Below, one piece after another: positions 31,601-42,410 of a DNA stretch of 64,000 bases; the stretch's first letter is position 1; the number at the start of each line of letters is the position of its first letter. The translations under genes were made by a program, and so were the position numbers. The DNA is from Alitta virens (Eukaryota; Annelida; Polychaeta; Phyllodocida; Nereididae). The notes beneath the pieces were generated by a model. It worked only from the letters and a program-made list of their open reading frames with translations, made no database searches and was not told where the DNA came from. Location of the stretch: contig OW028584.1 in the NCBI GenBank assembly GCA_932294295.1, positions 5,793,407 to 5,857,406 on the forward strand, in the 5' to 3' direction.

Positions 31601-31904
31601 AGGTTCTTACCAATCGCATTGATTAAAATATGGACTAACCTTTTGCCCCCTCATCCCAGCGTTCCTTTCAACATGTTAAACTTACCATCTCCAAAATGAT
31701 GCACTGCATATGATTGCTATTAGCTGCTATTTTTGATAAAATTAATTTCAGGCCACGGAGTTTCCAGAACCAATATCACAGGCAGAGAACTACTGCAGGA
31801 TCACTCATAATGAGTATCAGCCATACTGCTATGGGATGACGCAATACAGATGGAAGTACTGTAATATTCCTAGGTGTAACGATATGTGTATCACAAAGAG
31901 CTGA
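19606..31904 (+). CDS. Gene 2, unit A: secreted PAN/apple + kringle protein (4 exons)
   Basis: Exons 19606-19663, 21619-21867, 22997-23112 (or its duplicate 28942-29057) and 31752-31904 join in frame to 191 residues. Residues 1-19 are a signal peptide. Residues about 20-102 are one PAN/apple domain with cysteines in the expected pattern (EACSC, HCASAC, MSCIGF, KICELN, ETCTRY). Residues about 103-187 are one kringle with all six cysteines (DCFEE, VVCQRW, NYCR, PYCY, KYCN, IPRC) and the CQ.W....P...H landmark as CQRWDQQTPNNH. The intron inside the kringle is where vertebrate kringles are also split. In the lysine-binding region the usual D-x-D and PWCY appear as H-N-E-Y and PYCY, so ligand binding is probably altered. 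No protease follows: the stop comes seven residues after the kringle. PAN plus kringle is the core of HGF/plasminogen-type proteins; here they stand alone. Likely an extracellular binding protein. Confidence 0.82.
19664..20930 (+). other. Gene 2 unit A, intron 1, unique part
   Basis: No coding support; no repeat recognised before the TCTA array. Confidence 0.5.
20931..21600. repeat. TCTA-type array with higher-order repeats, unit A
   Basis: About 670 bp of degenerate TCTA/TCTT units. A longer word, TATCTACCTCATCATT, recurs at least four times (about 21038-21380), so a minisatellite period overlies the tetranucleotide. It ends 18 bp before the PAN exon acceptor. Confidence 0.9.
21619..21867 (+). 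CDS. Gene 2 unit A, exon 2 (PAN/apple domain)
   Basis: 249 nt, phase 1 at both ends, acceptor TCCTACAG and donor AAA|GTAAGT. A symmetric 1-1 exon carrying exactly one domain, as in shuffled extracellular modules. Confidence 0.88.
22997..23112 (+). CDS. Gene 2 unit A, exon 3 (first half of kringle), first copy
   Basis: 116 nt, phase 1 to phase 0, from acceptor TTTGAAG to donor CATGAT|GTAAGC. Encodes DCFEEIKPSGYIGKV, VCQRWDQQTPNNHD: kringle cysteines 1 and 2. Confidence 0.85.
23690..24403 (+). pseudogene. Old LINE reverse-transcriptase fossil, first copy (unit A)
   Basis: Reads NMKNTWKLIKEIINKN, FNEYFVEIGPQMANTI and, after a frame change, IIDKLKPKTSS and FNTGIFPDRLKIAKILPIYK: the N-terminal RT region of a Jockey/CR1-type LINE. 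5'-truncated and broken. Shares with unit B a deletion (after 23917) that shifts the frame. Interrupted by the young LINE at 24403/24404. Confidence 0.75.
24583..25851 (+). CDS. LINE ORF1 protein with C-terminal NADAR-family domain
   Basis: 422 residues, open from ATG to stop. Residues 1-25: basic start (PPKKQK) and a proline run encoded by a poly(C) tract. About 60-117: charged heptad-like coiled coil. About 118-258: L1-type RNA-binding part (SRRNNLVFQGL, ERAHRIG, PPRHIIVKFLSFKDR, then RVSLRLDKLFIDRKAY). About 269-420: NADAR/YbiA-like domain with VLSNFRPLEV, NEQYFQRSKALFF, a LGKRVRGY...W segment, KFQLHP, LGEAS, and TGQNLMGTIL near the end. The glutamate of NEQYFQ sits where the family keeps its functional Glu. 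NADAR proteins are linked to ADP-ribose and riboflavin-intermediate chemistry (N-glycosidase activity). Fusion to a LINE ORF1 is unusual. Whether the domain is catalytic here is unknown. Assignment is by motif reading only. Confidence 0.8.
   Translation: MPPKKQKDTSNEQEWTPPPPPPTEQPAWLKAIADDIKVIPDIQRSVNGIRHNSIPAIEKSMGEIYDVLGDVKNSVTGVKEETKQLDTRVTKLELTNFQLQNDLTDMKQKLLYMESQSRRNNLVFQGLKDKKNETWDECEILILKTLREKMGIDNVSVERAHRIGEFKGEYPPRHIIVKFLSFKDRQRIMSAQLNDKTIKIFEDYPPQILQNRKLLWPIFKAAKQMRDYRVSLRLDKLFIDRKAYTVDNLHSLPPNLQPENRCHKQTDKVFVFISKYSVLSNFRPLEVKIEGQSYNCNEQYFQRSKALFFGDQETADKILIENDPLKISNLGKRVRGYKKELWEKNAYRSLKRVNEAKFQLHPLARETLLGTVQKRLGEASLHPLYGSGLYITSPSVTDVQTWTGQNLMGTILTEIRDALINA
25852..26331. other. 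Spacer between LINE ORF1 and ORF2
   Basis: 480 bp, AT-rich, no coding support. Confidence 0.6.
26332..28165 (+). pseudogene. LINE ORF2: endonuclease and partial reverse transcriptase, broken
   Basis: First frame 26332-26559 gives FSILSLNCQSL and IICLQET then TGA where the family has ETW. The reading resumes one frame over near 26615 and stays open to 28165. Endonuclease motifs: GGVAIYI, GNIYRPPRE, VIITGDFNIDLLK, TLIDNCYVK, ISDHQPYF. RT start: IIDKLKPKSSCGIDRLSNK, then KIAKVLPLFKKN and NYRPVSVLSSISKVIEKV. It ends at YDNQ before the RT catalytic YxDD motif. One stop, one frameshift and the truncation make it inactive. Jockey/CR1-like clade by motif. Confidence 0.85.
28162..30370. repeat. Intron segment X, second copy (unit A)
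   Basis: Starts at the shared ATAGGCTAAG (22218 in the first copy) and runs to the LINE interruption point, then on into the continuous old LINE. Differs from both the first copy and unit B at several sites and keeps 25-27 bp that both others have lost. Confidence 0.9.
28942..29057 (+). CDS. Gene 2 unit A, exon 3 (first half of kringle), duplicate copy
   Basis: Same 116 nt as 22997-23112 by eye. It is closer to exon 4 (intron 2,694 bp). Including both copies in one transcript would break the frame, because the exon is 116 nt and its second copy would be read GAA AAA GAG ATT ... TAA, stopping after eight codons. Only one copy can serve per mRNA. Confidence 0.8.
29640..30790 (+). pseudogene. 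Old LINE reverse-transcriptase fossil, second copy with 3' end (unit A)
   Basis: Keeps the longer reading TNSENATFLNNLTRPTNSNF and IIDKLKPKTSSGRDKMSN. Later parts read TLDHRILF, then GVPQGSILGPLL and VIYSDDTTLFAVIEAF, which is the RT catalytic YxDD region. Stops are present. At 30716/30717 it lacks 843 bp that unit B has (53656-54498). Confidence 0.8.
30791..31379. other. Non-coding end of unit A
   Basis: Intron 3 of gene 2; AT-rich. A word GCATGTGAATGTCATC(C/A)AAA occurs twice (about 30993 and 31049). No gene. Confidence 0.5.
31380..31560. mobile_element. SINE-like repeat, member 1, unit B
   Basis: Copy of 1-180. Confidence 0.5.
31752..31904 (+). CDS. Gene 2 unit A, exon 4 (second half of kringle)
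   Basis: 153 nt including TGA, acceptor ATTTCAG, phase 0. Supplies kringle cysteines 3 to 6 and the tail CNDMCITKS. Confidence 0.88.
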   Translation, partial: ATEFPEPISQAENYCRITHNEYQPYCYGMTQYRWKYCNIPRCNDMCITKS

Positions 31905-32246
31905 AAATATATTCTGCTGTCATATTGATAACATCCATAAATGGTTTGTATTGTAACATAGCACAAAGCTATAAATGTAGGAGTTATTGCATCTGCTGGA
32001 TTTTACGCTAAACACTGCACCTATTTTCAAAGACCTGAAATGTCCTAAAACTGTCTTATATCTACATACATATTACAATGATCTTTCTACATAAATTTGT
32101 AAAGGAATTTGTACCTGATATATTCAATGATTTAGCTAAATGATAATGTTGTCATGAGACAACCACCTCAGTAATCTATCAAATTTCAAGGTGTCAGATA
32201 CTGGAACCGTTTAAGCCCTTCAATTAGCTAAGAGATGCCCGTCTTG

Positions 32247-32252
32247 AATAAA
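32247..32252 (+). terminator. Poly(A) signal, gene 2 unit A
   Basis: AATAAA at the position equivalent to 868. Confidence 0.45.
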
Positions 32253-33466
32253 GGCTGGCTGCAGTAAAATAGGCTTGTGTGTCTATAAATTAATGCCCAT
32301 CATCTAATACCTTCAGCATGCATCACCAGTTTATTTTAATAGACGTCAGTCTTCAGAAAATTCTTTCCGGGCCTTTATTTTTCAAAGGCAGCTAATGGCA
32401 TTAGAATGATTCACATTACTGTTCTGACCAAACTCCTCCCTGCATTACCATTGTTTCGCTACTTCTCAACTTTAATGTCATATTTACCTTGCAACTGCAA
32501 GATCCCTTGTATAATAATAATCAATATTCTAGGATAATCCCTCTGTTGGTCACAACTCTTGACTGGTTGAGCAAGTTGAATATCTTTTGGACAGTTGTTT
32601 CACGAAACAAAGTTTGAAACAAAGCAATGATGATATACGTCACATGAGCACTTTATTTAGTTATTTCAGTGCTTGCCCAATTCACTGTATAACCACTAAT
32701 ATGCTAGGCACTCTAATATAAAATCTGCTGATAATGCTATAAATGAAGGGGAAAATATGCAAGTGCCTTTAAGGGACATATTCTATCTGTAATTTGCTAA
32801 TTTTTGTTATGAATGCTACTTAATTACTTATATGTCACATTAGTCATAGATTCTATATAATATTAGTTACTGATTTGAAAACTTATTATACTGGCTGGAA
32901 CCTTTATTTTTTTTAACCTTTTTAATATAATCACCTGTCCTTTTGTAACTGCAAACTCATAACCCTTATTATATAGCCTTTATTTAACTATTTATCTTAA
33001 TGCATATATTGTATTTTGTAAATTTATTTTTGTACCTAGACACATATTCAATGTCATTTTGTTGTCAATAAAATGAAACATATATACAAATCTATAATGT
33101 ACTTCATGTACGCATGTACATCTTAATATTTATGAACTGATTCTTTAATGTCGAAAGGAATAAGCCTCATTTGTGCATGCATGCCTATCTTGATTGCTAT
33201 TAACTGATTCTTTTGTCAGACTAAGTTTCATTCATGTATTCATGCGAATAAATCATAATTGTTATACCTCAAAATGACAAAGTGGGTACTTGCGTAATGC
33301 TACGTAACGTTACATAATAGGAAAAAAAGACGCCAATCCCCATGGCTTTCAGTTTTCCAGGAGCTAGGCAATTATTTGAGCATAGCGCCGATCCAGGCCC
33401 AACAGAGTGGGTTGTTAAACATTTTTAATTGAATTATGTAATATTGCATGGTTGAATGCGGGTGAT

Positions 33467-33614
33467 CAGGGCTGGTCTAAGTGTGTGCAAGGCTCTACGC
33501 AGGGACAATCTCACCCAATGACTGAAGACCTTTATGTCCAAAATAAACTCATAAATATTTATGTGCAGGAACCCACACAGCCGCCTTGCTGGCATTACCC
33601 TAGGACCGGCCCTG
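33467..33614. mobile_element. hAT-like MITE, unit B
   Basis: 148 bp, same termini and flanks as 2089-2236. Confidence 0.7.
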
Positions 33615-34345
33615 CTGGTGATCCTTTACAACATTGCATTTAATGAGGCTTATTCCATCAAATTAATAGGTAGGTCATGAAACACCATTAAAGGTCTGGA
33701 CAAATCGCATGAAATCTGAAATGCCTTTTTGTAATTAATACAAATGGACAGCATGTATACTAAATTCTGCATCAACGGAATAACTTGCATGCTTGTGTTT
33801 ATGTCCATGCATTACAGGTTGCAACAGTGATTACGTAATATTACATAACTCTCCCACAGAGGAGGGGAAATGCATAGTGCAATTTGCTAGATAATATATA
33901 ATCTCAAGAACATGATGCTACTTATTCCCTCAGGCATTACCTTTTCTTTCCACCAAATATATTATTTTTTTGTTGTAATTCCTAATGCATAAATAACATA
34001 CCCTTTGAGGCCCCACCTTCACAACTCCATGTTATGTGTGTCAGCTAACATATCCCAAGAAGTGTATATATCCAGGACGATTAGTAACTTTTTTCTTTAT
34101 GTTGTGTGAACTAAATAAGATGTTATGGATCACAAGCAAAGCAACTACTGTTTCTTCATTTTGCAGGAAAAATTAGATTAATGGAATAGGCAACAGCCAT
34201 GTCATGCTATTATGAAATATAACGTAATAAGGGAATGCTACATGTTTGGCTGATTTCATTTTACACCTCATAATAGTGCTTTACACACCACAAACTTGTT
34301 TGTTTGCAACATGAAAGTTTACATGAAATATGTTGTAACATAATA

Positions 34346-35094
34346 TTACATAATAGTTCCATGCATAAATATATTGATGTGGCTTATTTTGTGTTGAATG
34401 GGCTGTCTTTAAATGTATGCCTCTCAATCATGGTTCATGGATGGTATATCACCACTGTGGCAGTATGCAATGTGAGTATGCAATGATTATACCTAAGATT
34501 CAATAATTCACCCTATGTTACAACACTTTGTGTTTTCCAAGTCCATTGACTGAACATACATAAAATAGAGGATTTCATGATTCGTTATGAACACAATCAC
34601 ATTTTATAAAGCATCTGCTTAAGATTGGACTTCTATTATATAGTCCCTAAATAGCCACCTCTCTATGGGGATTTTGCATGTTATAGCATTGGAGCGTTGG
34701 CTGTTCAGTGACTATATACTATACTTATATAGTCACTATATAGCCACCTCTCAATGCTAATTTGCCATTGGACCTCCCAAAAAAGGTGGCTATTCCGTTA
34801 CTATAATATATAGTCAGGGGTCATCCACCTGCAGTGGCTATAACGAGAGCATGCCCAACTGATTTGCACCAATCAGGCACCATTAAAATTCATCCTTTCC
34901 TAAATAATCGTGAAATCTCTCCATGAGGTATTGTTTGTTTTGGAAGTTTTAGCACTAAGAAATTTCGCCAGGTGGCATATGTGGCAAAAGTATCATACCA
35001 CCTAGCGAAAATTAGCAATTGGAGTATATTAAAAGCATTGCCATGTGGTCGTTTGCTCGAAAAGATTGGGTGTTTTTTTCAGGGAACAATTGCA
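34346..35094. repeat. 758-bp repeat, single copy, unit B
   Basis: Matches the last unit of 2968-5990 and is followed by the same unique flank (TGGTTGCCAGTTGAATT). Confidence 0.93.
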
Positions 35095-36391
35095 TGGTTG
35101 CCAGTTGAATTAAGTCTAAAATTCTAATTTATGCAATTTAAATGTAGTAACTAAGGACTTTTTTTTGGCGAAAACAGCTGAAACTATACTGTCTCTGGTG
35201 CTCACTGGTAACTAACTGTAAACAGTTGAATACTGAAATTGTCAGGATAATAGGAATTCAATTCGGTTGAAATATATTCTCTCCGTTTAACATAATTTAC
35301 AAATAAACACATATGTGGTCTATGAATTTTTATAGATATTTACTTTAAAGAGATTCTTAGTATTTTTTCAAGTAATATGCCAAAGCAAAACTATTGCAAA
35401 ATATATGTGCATCACAGATCCCAATCTCCTTTCAATCAATGACCCATGTGTTGTCACTTAATTTGAGTTTTGGTTCTCTAATATATCTGGTCTTTCATAC
35501 AAAATATGATAGTCCTATACTTAGTTAAGGCCAAGGCCCAGATATAAAAAATAAACACTTGAATGGATGCTGGGCCAAAGGCCCCTGCTTCTAGAAAATA
35601 CAGTAGGCAGAATTAGGATGCTAGGTATCGCAAGAGCCAGGTTCAACACCTTTGAAGCCAACCTGGGTTTAGAGTTGCAGATGGAAAGGCAACAGAGCCA
35701 ACCTGGAACAAATTAGAAATAAAGTGAATATGTTTGGATCATATATCATATATAAAAGTTGAAATTTAAATATGATGTCCAAGATGACTGCCATTTTCAT
35801 CATATCTTAGGCTTCATATATGATGGAAATTCAAACAAAATTTTTCAAAACGTTTTTTGATATGATTAAAATAAGACTTAAAATGATAATGCCAGTATAT
35901 GACACTATAATATCTAATTTGCTGCAGTTATATTGGGCTCCATGGCTTCAATTGAATATTACCGCATAATCATAAGACCTAGATAATTACATGCAAATAG
36001 CCTGCAATACATAATGGATTTGTAGCACTAAGCATGATTCAGCAAAATTACACTGAGCATTTCAGCTCAATGAGCTAGATAAAACCGCTATAATTAATCA
36101 AGTGTCAGAATCTCACCTGCTTGCCCGCCTGCGGATGGACATCATATTTTCAAAGTGATAACAATAACCCTGTTGGAACTTTGTTCGCTGAGGGTTAAAA
36201 AAGTATTATAATGTATGGTTATATATGCTGGAGTATATGACCTTTATAACTCAAAATGCTGACATTACATGTTAACATGTCACTCAAAAAACCTTGCAAA
36301 TGCCAGGTCATCATATTCCATTGACAAATAAAAGTTCAGTGTGTCACATAACAGGACATTCTACATTGGAAATACTCCATAGTCAGTAATA

Positions 36392-36449
36392 ATGGACTTC
36401 AAACTAGTTCTCTTTCTGGTGATATTGGTGGTTTATTTAACAACACAAG
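36392..36449 (+). CDS. Gene 1 unit B, exon 1
   Basis: 58-nt signal-peptide exon, identical reading to unit A. Confidence 0.82.
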
Positions 36450-38046
36450 GTAAGTAAACAGTTTTTTTTCACAAAGAATGATTTTATACTGGATTTTGAC
36501 TACACAACATGCTTTCTGCTGCTTCAAAATTTGCAACTTCTATTATTTTCCTGTACACTGTCAGCCATACTTATCTATCCTTATCATAGTCAGACGTTAA
36601 TAACTATGTTAAAGCATTGTTGACTTCAAAAACCCTACAGTAGTGGAAAATAAAAATAATTCTGCAAATCAATTAAATAAGCAAGATTTTGATGCAAAAA
36701 TTGTTCTTTTCTACCAATTGACAGACTATTTGGCCACTGCACCTGAAAATGTAAACAGAAAATTTGCCAATTCAAGTGCTCTTGATTGTTTCAGAAATAT
36801 AATTCAGAGATTATGTTACATGCAAAAATATCTCCACAAAATCAATGTTCGATGGAATTTCCAAGGAAATATTTGATAAATGTCTTTTTTTTATTCTGCC
36901 GTACAAGCCCATGAAAAATAGTGGTTTATAGATCAGCCAAGTTGCAATCATTTATAAGCAACTGAGTTTAAGATACAACAGATTCTCTTGCAAAGCTCAA
37001 AGGCAATTAGCGTCAGTGGCTGTTTATTAGACAGAAATGTACAAATATATATTGTAAGAAATGTACACACACATACATAGCCAGGATACAATAAAATGAA
37101 GCAACAGGGAAATGTTCATCATTTGTGAACTTTTACCACAATTGACGAAGCACGATTACAAAAATTCTGGTTTTCAAATAAGATTATTTGAACATTATTT
37201 CCTAAAAAACATTGTGTCAATCTGAAGACTTTTAGAAAGGTATAATAAATTGAAAAGCTTATTTCCTTAAAATTTTGCTTATGTTTTGATTAAGGGTACT
37301 TTGCACTCTGCTAATGAGTCGCTGTAATATTTCTGCACCAATCATTTAATTATCATATAGGCATATTATTTAACACTGTGAACAGTTTGGTGCATGTAAT
37401 ATCAGTCAGTGTAGTAAGAGTGTAGAAATTGTCTTTAGCTCACCAAGTTTAATGGAAAGATCAGGCAAGACACGATGAATTCCACTACATGTATCTATGA
37501 TTATATATAGGATTACAGGTATTAATGACAGTGACTTAAGGGGTCACCGTGGTCATCGAGAGGTTGTTGTAGAAGACTGTGAGCACACTTACTTGATTCC
37601 TAACTGAGAACATCGACGGATGTTTTGCTCATGTTCAAAACTTCCGTAGAAAACTTGCGGGTGATTGTTTATAGTAAGCAACCGTAGTGAAGCCGTCATT
37701 GCCGTAGAGGCACTCGTGGCATACGCAAAGTCACATGTGAGACCTCGCTGGGTCGATCCTTGTAACCACAGTCGTGATTAACACATGCTTGGTAAGCCCC
37801 TCACATGTACAAGCCTGCGGGTCGTACATCGATGCCTTGGGCTCTCCTGTCATTAACGTGATTTACCCGTGGCTCACCGTGCATCTGTCGGGTTTGGTAC
37901 GTATCCTATGTGTGATCCACCGAGTGTCCGTGATTCACACATCGCTGCCGCCAACTCACCCATCGTCTTAAGCCCCGCCCCTTCTTGCTTTCAACAGCCG
38001 TAATGAAGTCGTCAAAATGGGGTATTACATAATTCTATGACAGCTT

Positions 38047-38089
<43 letters not shown>

Positions 38090-38097
38090 TGGTAGTG

Positions 38098-38134
<37 letters not shown>

Positions 38135-40114
38135 TGGTAGTAGTAGTAGTAGTAGTAGTGGTAGTAGTAGTAGTGGTAGTAGTAGTTGTATTAGTAGTTG
38201 TAGTGGTATTAGTAGTAGTTTCTGCAAATCAACAAAATGAGCAAGATCTTGGTGTAAAAATAATATTCTCATTTTTAAGATCATGTATGGACTTTTCTGC
38301 CAGTACACTCGATAAGATCGATGAAAACTATGTTGATGGAAACTATTTCAGTCAGATAGTCTCTTGACATATAGGATGATTTGCTTGGTTATGCCAAACA
38401 TTTTTCAAACCCTGCATATTGTACAAATCAAAAGAAAGCCTTGAAATAAAATGCATGCACTAAAATAAGCTAACTTTGTTTCAGATGTGAGTGGCAGCTA
38501 AATTGTCAAATGAAACGGTTGTAAATTAAAATGGACTTTTATTCATTAACTGTTTCTGATGTGCCTGACTGTAAAATTTTTAAAGGATAAAAATCAAACA
38601 CTCACCTTTTTTTTGTTTCTTAGTCGTATTTTGCCACATACGAGATGAAGCAGCACAAAATGGACAGATATATCCAGAAAATTCAAATTCCAACTCTCAA
38701 GGTGTTTAAAACACCTCTGGGAAATAAATAGAAGTTTGCTATATTCCCTATTATAAATTCTGTGGTGATGACAAAATGATATAAAAATTATCATTGCTAA
38801 GTTAGGAAAGCTGATGTTACTTTGTAACAGTGGGTGTTTTAAGTATTCGGACGGGGTTTGACCTTTTTGGAGAAACTTATATTTTGTACTTCTACCTGAC
38901 ATATACTTAAAAATAAGACCAAAACACAAGTGGACATTTATTTTGTATTGTACTATAAATGGCATGATTGTAAAAAAGATATGAATATTTACTTTATGCA
39001 CACTGTTTCAGATGTGAGTGGAGATTCAAGAAGATCAAGCAGTACAAGAAGAATCGGAACCTCTAGGATCATAAGGACTGGAACATCTCGAATGGGAACA
39101 TCTCGCATCGTAACAACCCGAATTGGCTCCACCCGCGTCATCCCTTCCACAACCAGATATGGAGGATCTCGGTTGATCTCAACCGGGGGTTACCGAACTG
39201 CTAGATCAAGGATCACTACAAGGCGTAGGATTCGGCCCGATAGGAGAGAAGATTGTCCTGAAGGATGGTTTTACAACCAATACAACAAACCTGTGTAAGT
39301 AAGCAATGTAATGGTTAAGGCAATGGGTGAAATCTACAGCAAATCACAGGTTTTTGCTCGGTGATTTTTTTCTAGTTTAAATTATTAATCAATATCAAAT
39401 GATATGTTCAACAAAGTACTGTATGTATCTTGAAGGCTTATACAATAACAGTATTCCTTAAAAGTGCACTTCTGTGGTTAGTTGATCGTGACAATATTAA
39501 GTGTGCTTTTGTTTATATTATTATATAATGTTTTATAATAACATGCTCTTGAAAGTCCTGGGCCTCCTTGTTTCAAGGGTGGTAATTTCAGCTGCGTAGT
39601 CCAGCTCCTCTGAAGGTCCCGGCTTCTGTCTAAGGCCCGGGCCACCTTTTATGAGCATCATCTGAGCTGGATGTCCTTCGGATGAGACGCTAAATTGGTG
39701 GTCCCTTGTACTCAGCATTTATGCTGAGGCAAGTAAAAGTTCCCACTCATGGGGTAAATGTGTAACATGGGTGGACTCCTCTCTCTCACCTCATCAATCA
39801 ACCCTAGATAGCAGCAAGGACTTAGAGGCCTGAACCTCCCATGTATATATATATATCATTATGAGTGAGTGAAGACCATGAACCCCAGTGGCCAATACAT
39901 GGCCCTGCACAATACACAAAAAAAGTTATGGCTTTCTAGCGACCTTACAGGTTAACACTTCGTTAAATACAATATCACCATTCACTCATTCATATATTTA
40001 TTGTCCACAATTGGGTTTTTCAGTTTCATCAATGCAATGGGCAGACAGGAGGAATGTGAGGCTAAGGGCCGGTCACCCAACAATGACTTGGATGAGATTT
40101 TGAACCTCGATTAG
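36392..40114 (+). CDS. Gene 1, unit B: secreted Arg-rich GTSR-repeat protein (3 exons)
   Basis: Exons 36392-36449, 39012-39294 and 40024-40114 join to 143 residues. Compared with unit A it lacks exactly two 15-bp repeats, so GTSRM occurs once. A Thr to Ala change lies in GGYRTARSR. All splice sites, both cysteines and the stop are the same. Frame kept despite the length change. Confidence 0.78.
37541..38010. repeat. GC-elevated block, unit B
   Basis: Counterpart of 8400-8900; lacks the short CTGGCATCATAC segment present in units A and C. Confidence 0.45.
38046..38220. repeat. (TAG)n microsatellite, unit B
   Basis: Shorter than in A and C, joined directly to GACAGCT with about 150 bp of A/C sequence missing, and followed by a segment (38240-38284) absent from A and C. 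Confidence 0.95.
39012..39294 (+). CDS. Gene 1 unit B, exon 2
   Basis: 283 nt: 30 nt (two repeat blocks) shorter than in unit A. Donor CCTGT|GTAAGT. Confidence 0.82.
39595..39845. mobile_element. SINE-like repeat, member 2, unit B
   Basis: Copy of 10735-10985 in gene 1 intron 2. Confidence 0.55.
40024..40114 (+). CDS. Gene 1 unit B, exon 3
   Basis: 91 nt, same reading as unit A. One base changes just before the acceptor (TTGGGTTTTTCAG). Confidence 0.72.
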
Positions 40115-40197
40115 CCAAGTTTTTATTGGCTAATGACGATTTATGAACCCAGATTCAAACATTTTGTGGAAACTTTGAGCATGTAGGCGGTGGACAT

Positions 40198-40203
40198 AAT
40201 AAA
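40198..40203 (+). terminator. Poly(A) signal, gene 1 unit B
   Basis: AATAAA 84 bp after the stop. Confidence 0.6.
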
Positions 40204-40582
40204 CTATTTATCAATGGTATAGCTTTTGTGTGTTATGTTGTAATATAATTTCGTAAAGTTTAGAAGTTCTGTTTTTAACAATGTTTTATTACTTTTACAT
40301 GTTATTGGTAACCATGAGTTAAATATGCAGCAAGACACTGGCTGCCATGTTCAATGAGTTTAAATGATTCTTGGATCTGTTTTAATTAATCATTTGAATA
40401 CCCCATGGCCAGTACATGTATTAAAATCACATGAAATAAACACATACTGGAAAGACAATGACAATGACAATGAAATGAATTAATTTTACCCAAAAAATAC
40501 AATGATAGTGGTATAATTTCCGAAGTTTTATATCACTCATTTGCATTCTTCATATCAATACATAAAAAAATATCATTCACAT

Positions 40583-41133
40583 TCCCATTTTTCAGCACTA
40601 CAACAGGTGGCAACACCCACAATGATTGACCTTGTACAGGTTCAATGATATCAAGTTCTTACAACTCATTCAGTTTGTTTTTTAGACCCTTTCTCAAACT
40701 GTAAGGAAACCTGCGCATAGGTTGCACCACTGGTTTAACATTTTCATCAATGTGTTAATCAAGTTGAACAGTTTTGAGTTTGCCTACACCCTAAAACCAG
40801 TTTGCATACTTTCTCTTCAAATCACTGAAATCATCTTATTTCACAAAGTCACTTTGTTTCACAACAGCAATTTGTTTCACAACATCACTTTGTTTCACAA
40901 AATTGGACTCATCACGTGTTTCAACAGAATTCACACCACATTTTTCACCCTCATCAGAATCACAAATTTTCAACACACCAAGTAGCAGAGCTGTTTTGTA
41001 CCCTTTTAGACAGATATTAACCCCATTGACCACTATAAATTCTGATGGTACCGAGATTTGATTAAACTTCATTATTGACATGAAAAAACCAGCAACCTGC
41101 ATTGTTTTGTCAGACTCACAATCTTAATTTCTT
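40583..41133 (-). mobile_element. Ty3/Gypsy pol fossil, unit B
   Basis: Minus-strand counterpart of 11724-12275, same motifs and the same 18-bp repeats. Confidence 0.8.
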
Positions 41134-42410
41134 GTCACAAGTTTTACATCAACATTTAATTTGTTTGTAACACTCTCATTGAAAATATAGCATGAGGCAT
41201 CTGAATCGAACATTGTTGTGAACAACTGTTCACAGTTGACAAATAGGTTAAGCTACGCTACAGACCTTGCTACACATCCTCTTTCCACTTCCCATTTGTA
41301 TAATTCATTCTGAGATAAGAAACTATAAGAAGCACATTCTCAGATCTTTAACACCAAAAAAGTTAATTATCTATTCAATAAAACATTAATTGTATTGAGC
41401 TTTGATTTGTGTGACCATAGTACTGTAGTATAAGTTTTTATTGAAATATGTATTTGTAGATTTTGCAGTGTCATGGCAACAATACATGAACATTTCAATA
41501 AAGGAACCATAAGGGCCAGTGAAACTCAATTGGTGTCTATTTTGAGCACAAACAGCTTATGGCAGTTACAGAGAGCGCGAGAGTGTTTTTTATTGACAAT
41601 TAGACATCACAAATAGATACACCCAACATTTGTCATTGCAAAATGTACTAATTCACTAATTAAGCGAAAGCATGGCTCAAAAAAGCCAGTTACACTAGGG
41701 AGAATAAATAATAGCATGAAACAAACAGACGAAAAGACTGATATAGTTCATTGGCTATGATAAATTTCATTATTATACTATGTACCTCAGCACCAGTAAC
41801 TTGAAATGATTCTAATTAAGAAAAAGCACTATTATCTATGCGATATATAAGCTTAAATTAAATAGGAACATTTTGAACATTACATAGCATCATACGTCAT
41901 AAACCATTGCACCAGACTACATCTGCACTTCTGATGTCAGCAAACTCAAGCCTTCATGTCCTTCATGCCTGCACTACTGGTGGTCTTCCAAGCTGTATTA
42001 TGAATACACATTTGCACTGCCGATAGTATTAAATTCAACTTATTGGACCAACTAATTAGAAGAAAAATATGATTTATGCATAAGCACAATATACACAATA
42101 TACACATTATAGCTGGTTGGCGGACACCAGGATGGTTTATATCACCATTACCACAATAAAGTACATGTTTAATTACAAAAAAATAAGCTTAACTGCTACA
42201 AAGTATAGTATATAAAGTATATAAAGTATATAAAAAAATATACAGTTTAAAAAAGAATAATTTTAAGATAAGGAAATGAAAAATAAGGGTTACTTTATGC
42301 AGAAACTGTGAGAAAACTTGGGGAAAAAGAAGAAGAAAGGAAATTATTTTCTTCTTAATTATGAAGCCTCCTTAATTATGAAGCCAAGCTGCATAGCAAC
42401 CACTTCATGC
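41134..42410. other. Non-coding spacer, unit B
   Basis: Counterpart of 12276-13545. No gene. Confidence 0.5.

Larger units (their letters stand above)
32253..36391. other. Spacer from gene 2 (A) to gene 1 (B)
   Basis: Non-coding counterpart of 874-7274, with the MITE and a single 758-bp repeat listed separately. Confidence 0.6.

Noticed and set aside
19606..31904. Calling gene 2 an HGF or plasminogen ortholog
   Set aside because: Only two domains, no protease, altered lysine-binding residues; shared domains alone do not show orthology.
36643..36876. 77-codon frame in gene 1 intron 1 of unit B
   Set aside because: Broken in units A and C at the same place, with no recognised domain.
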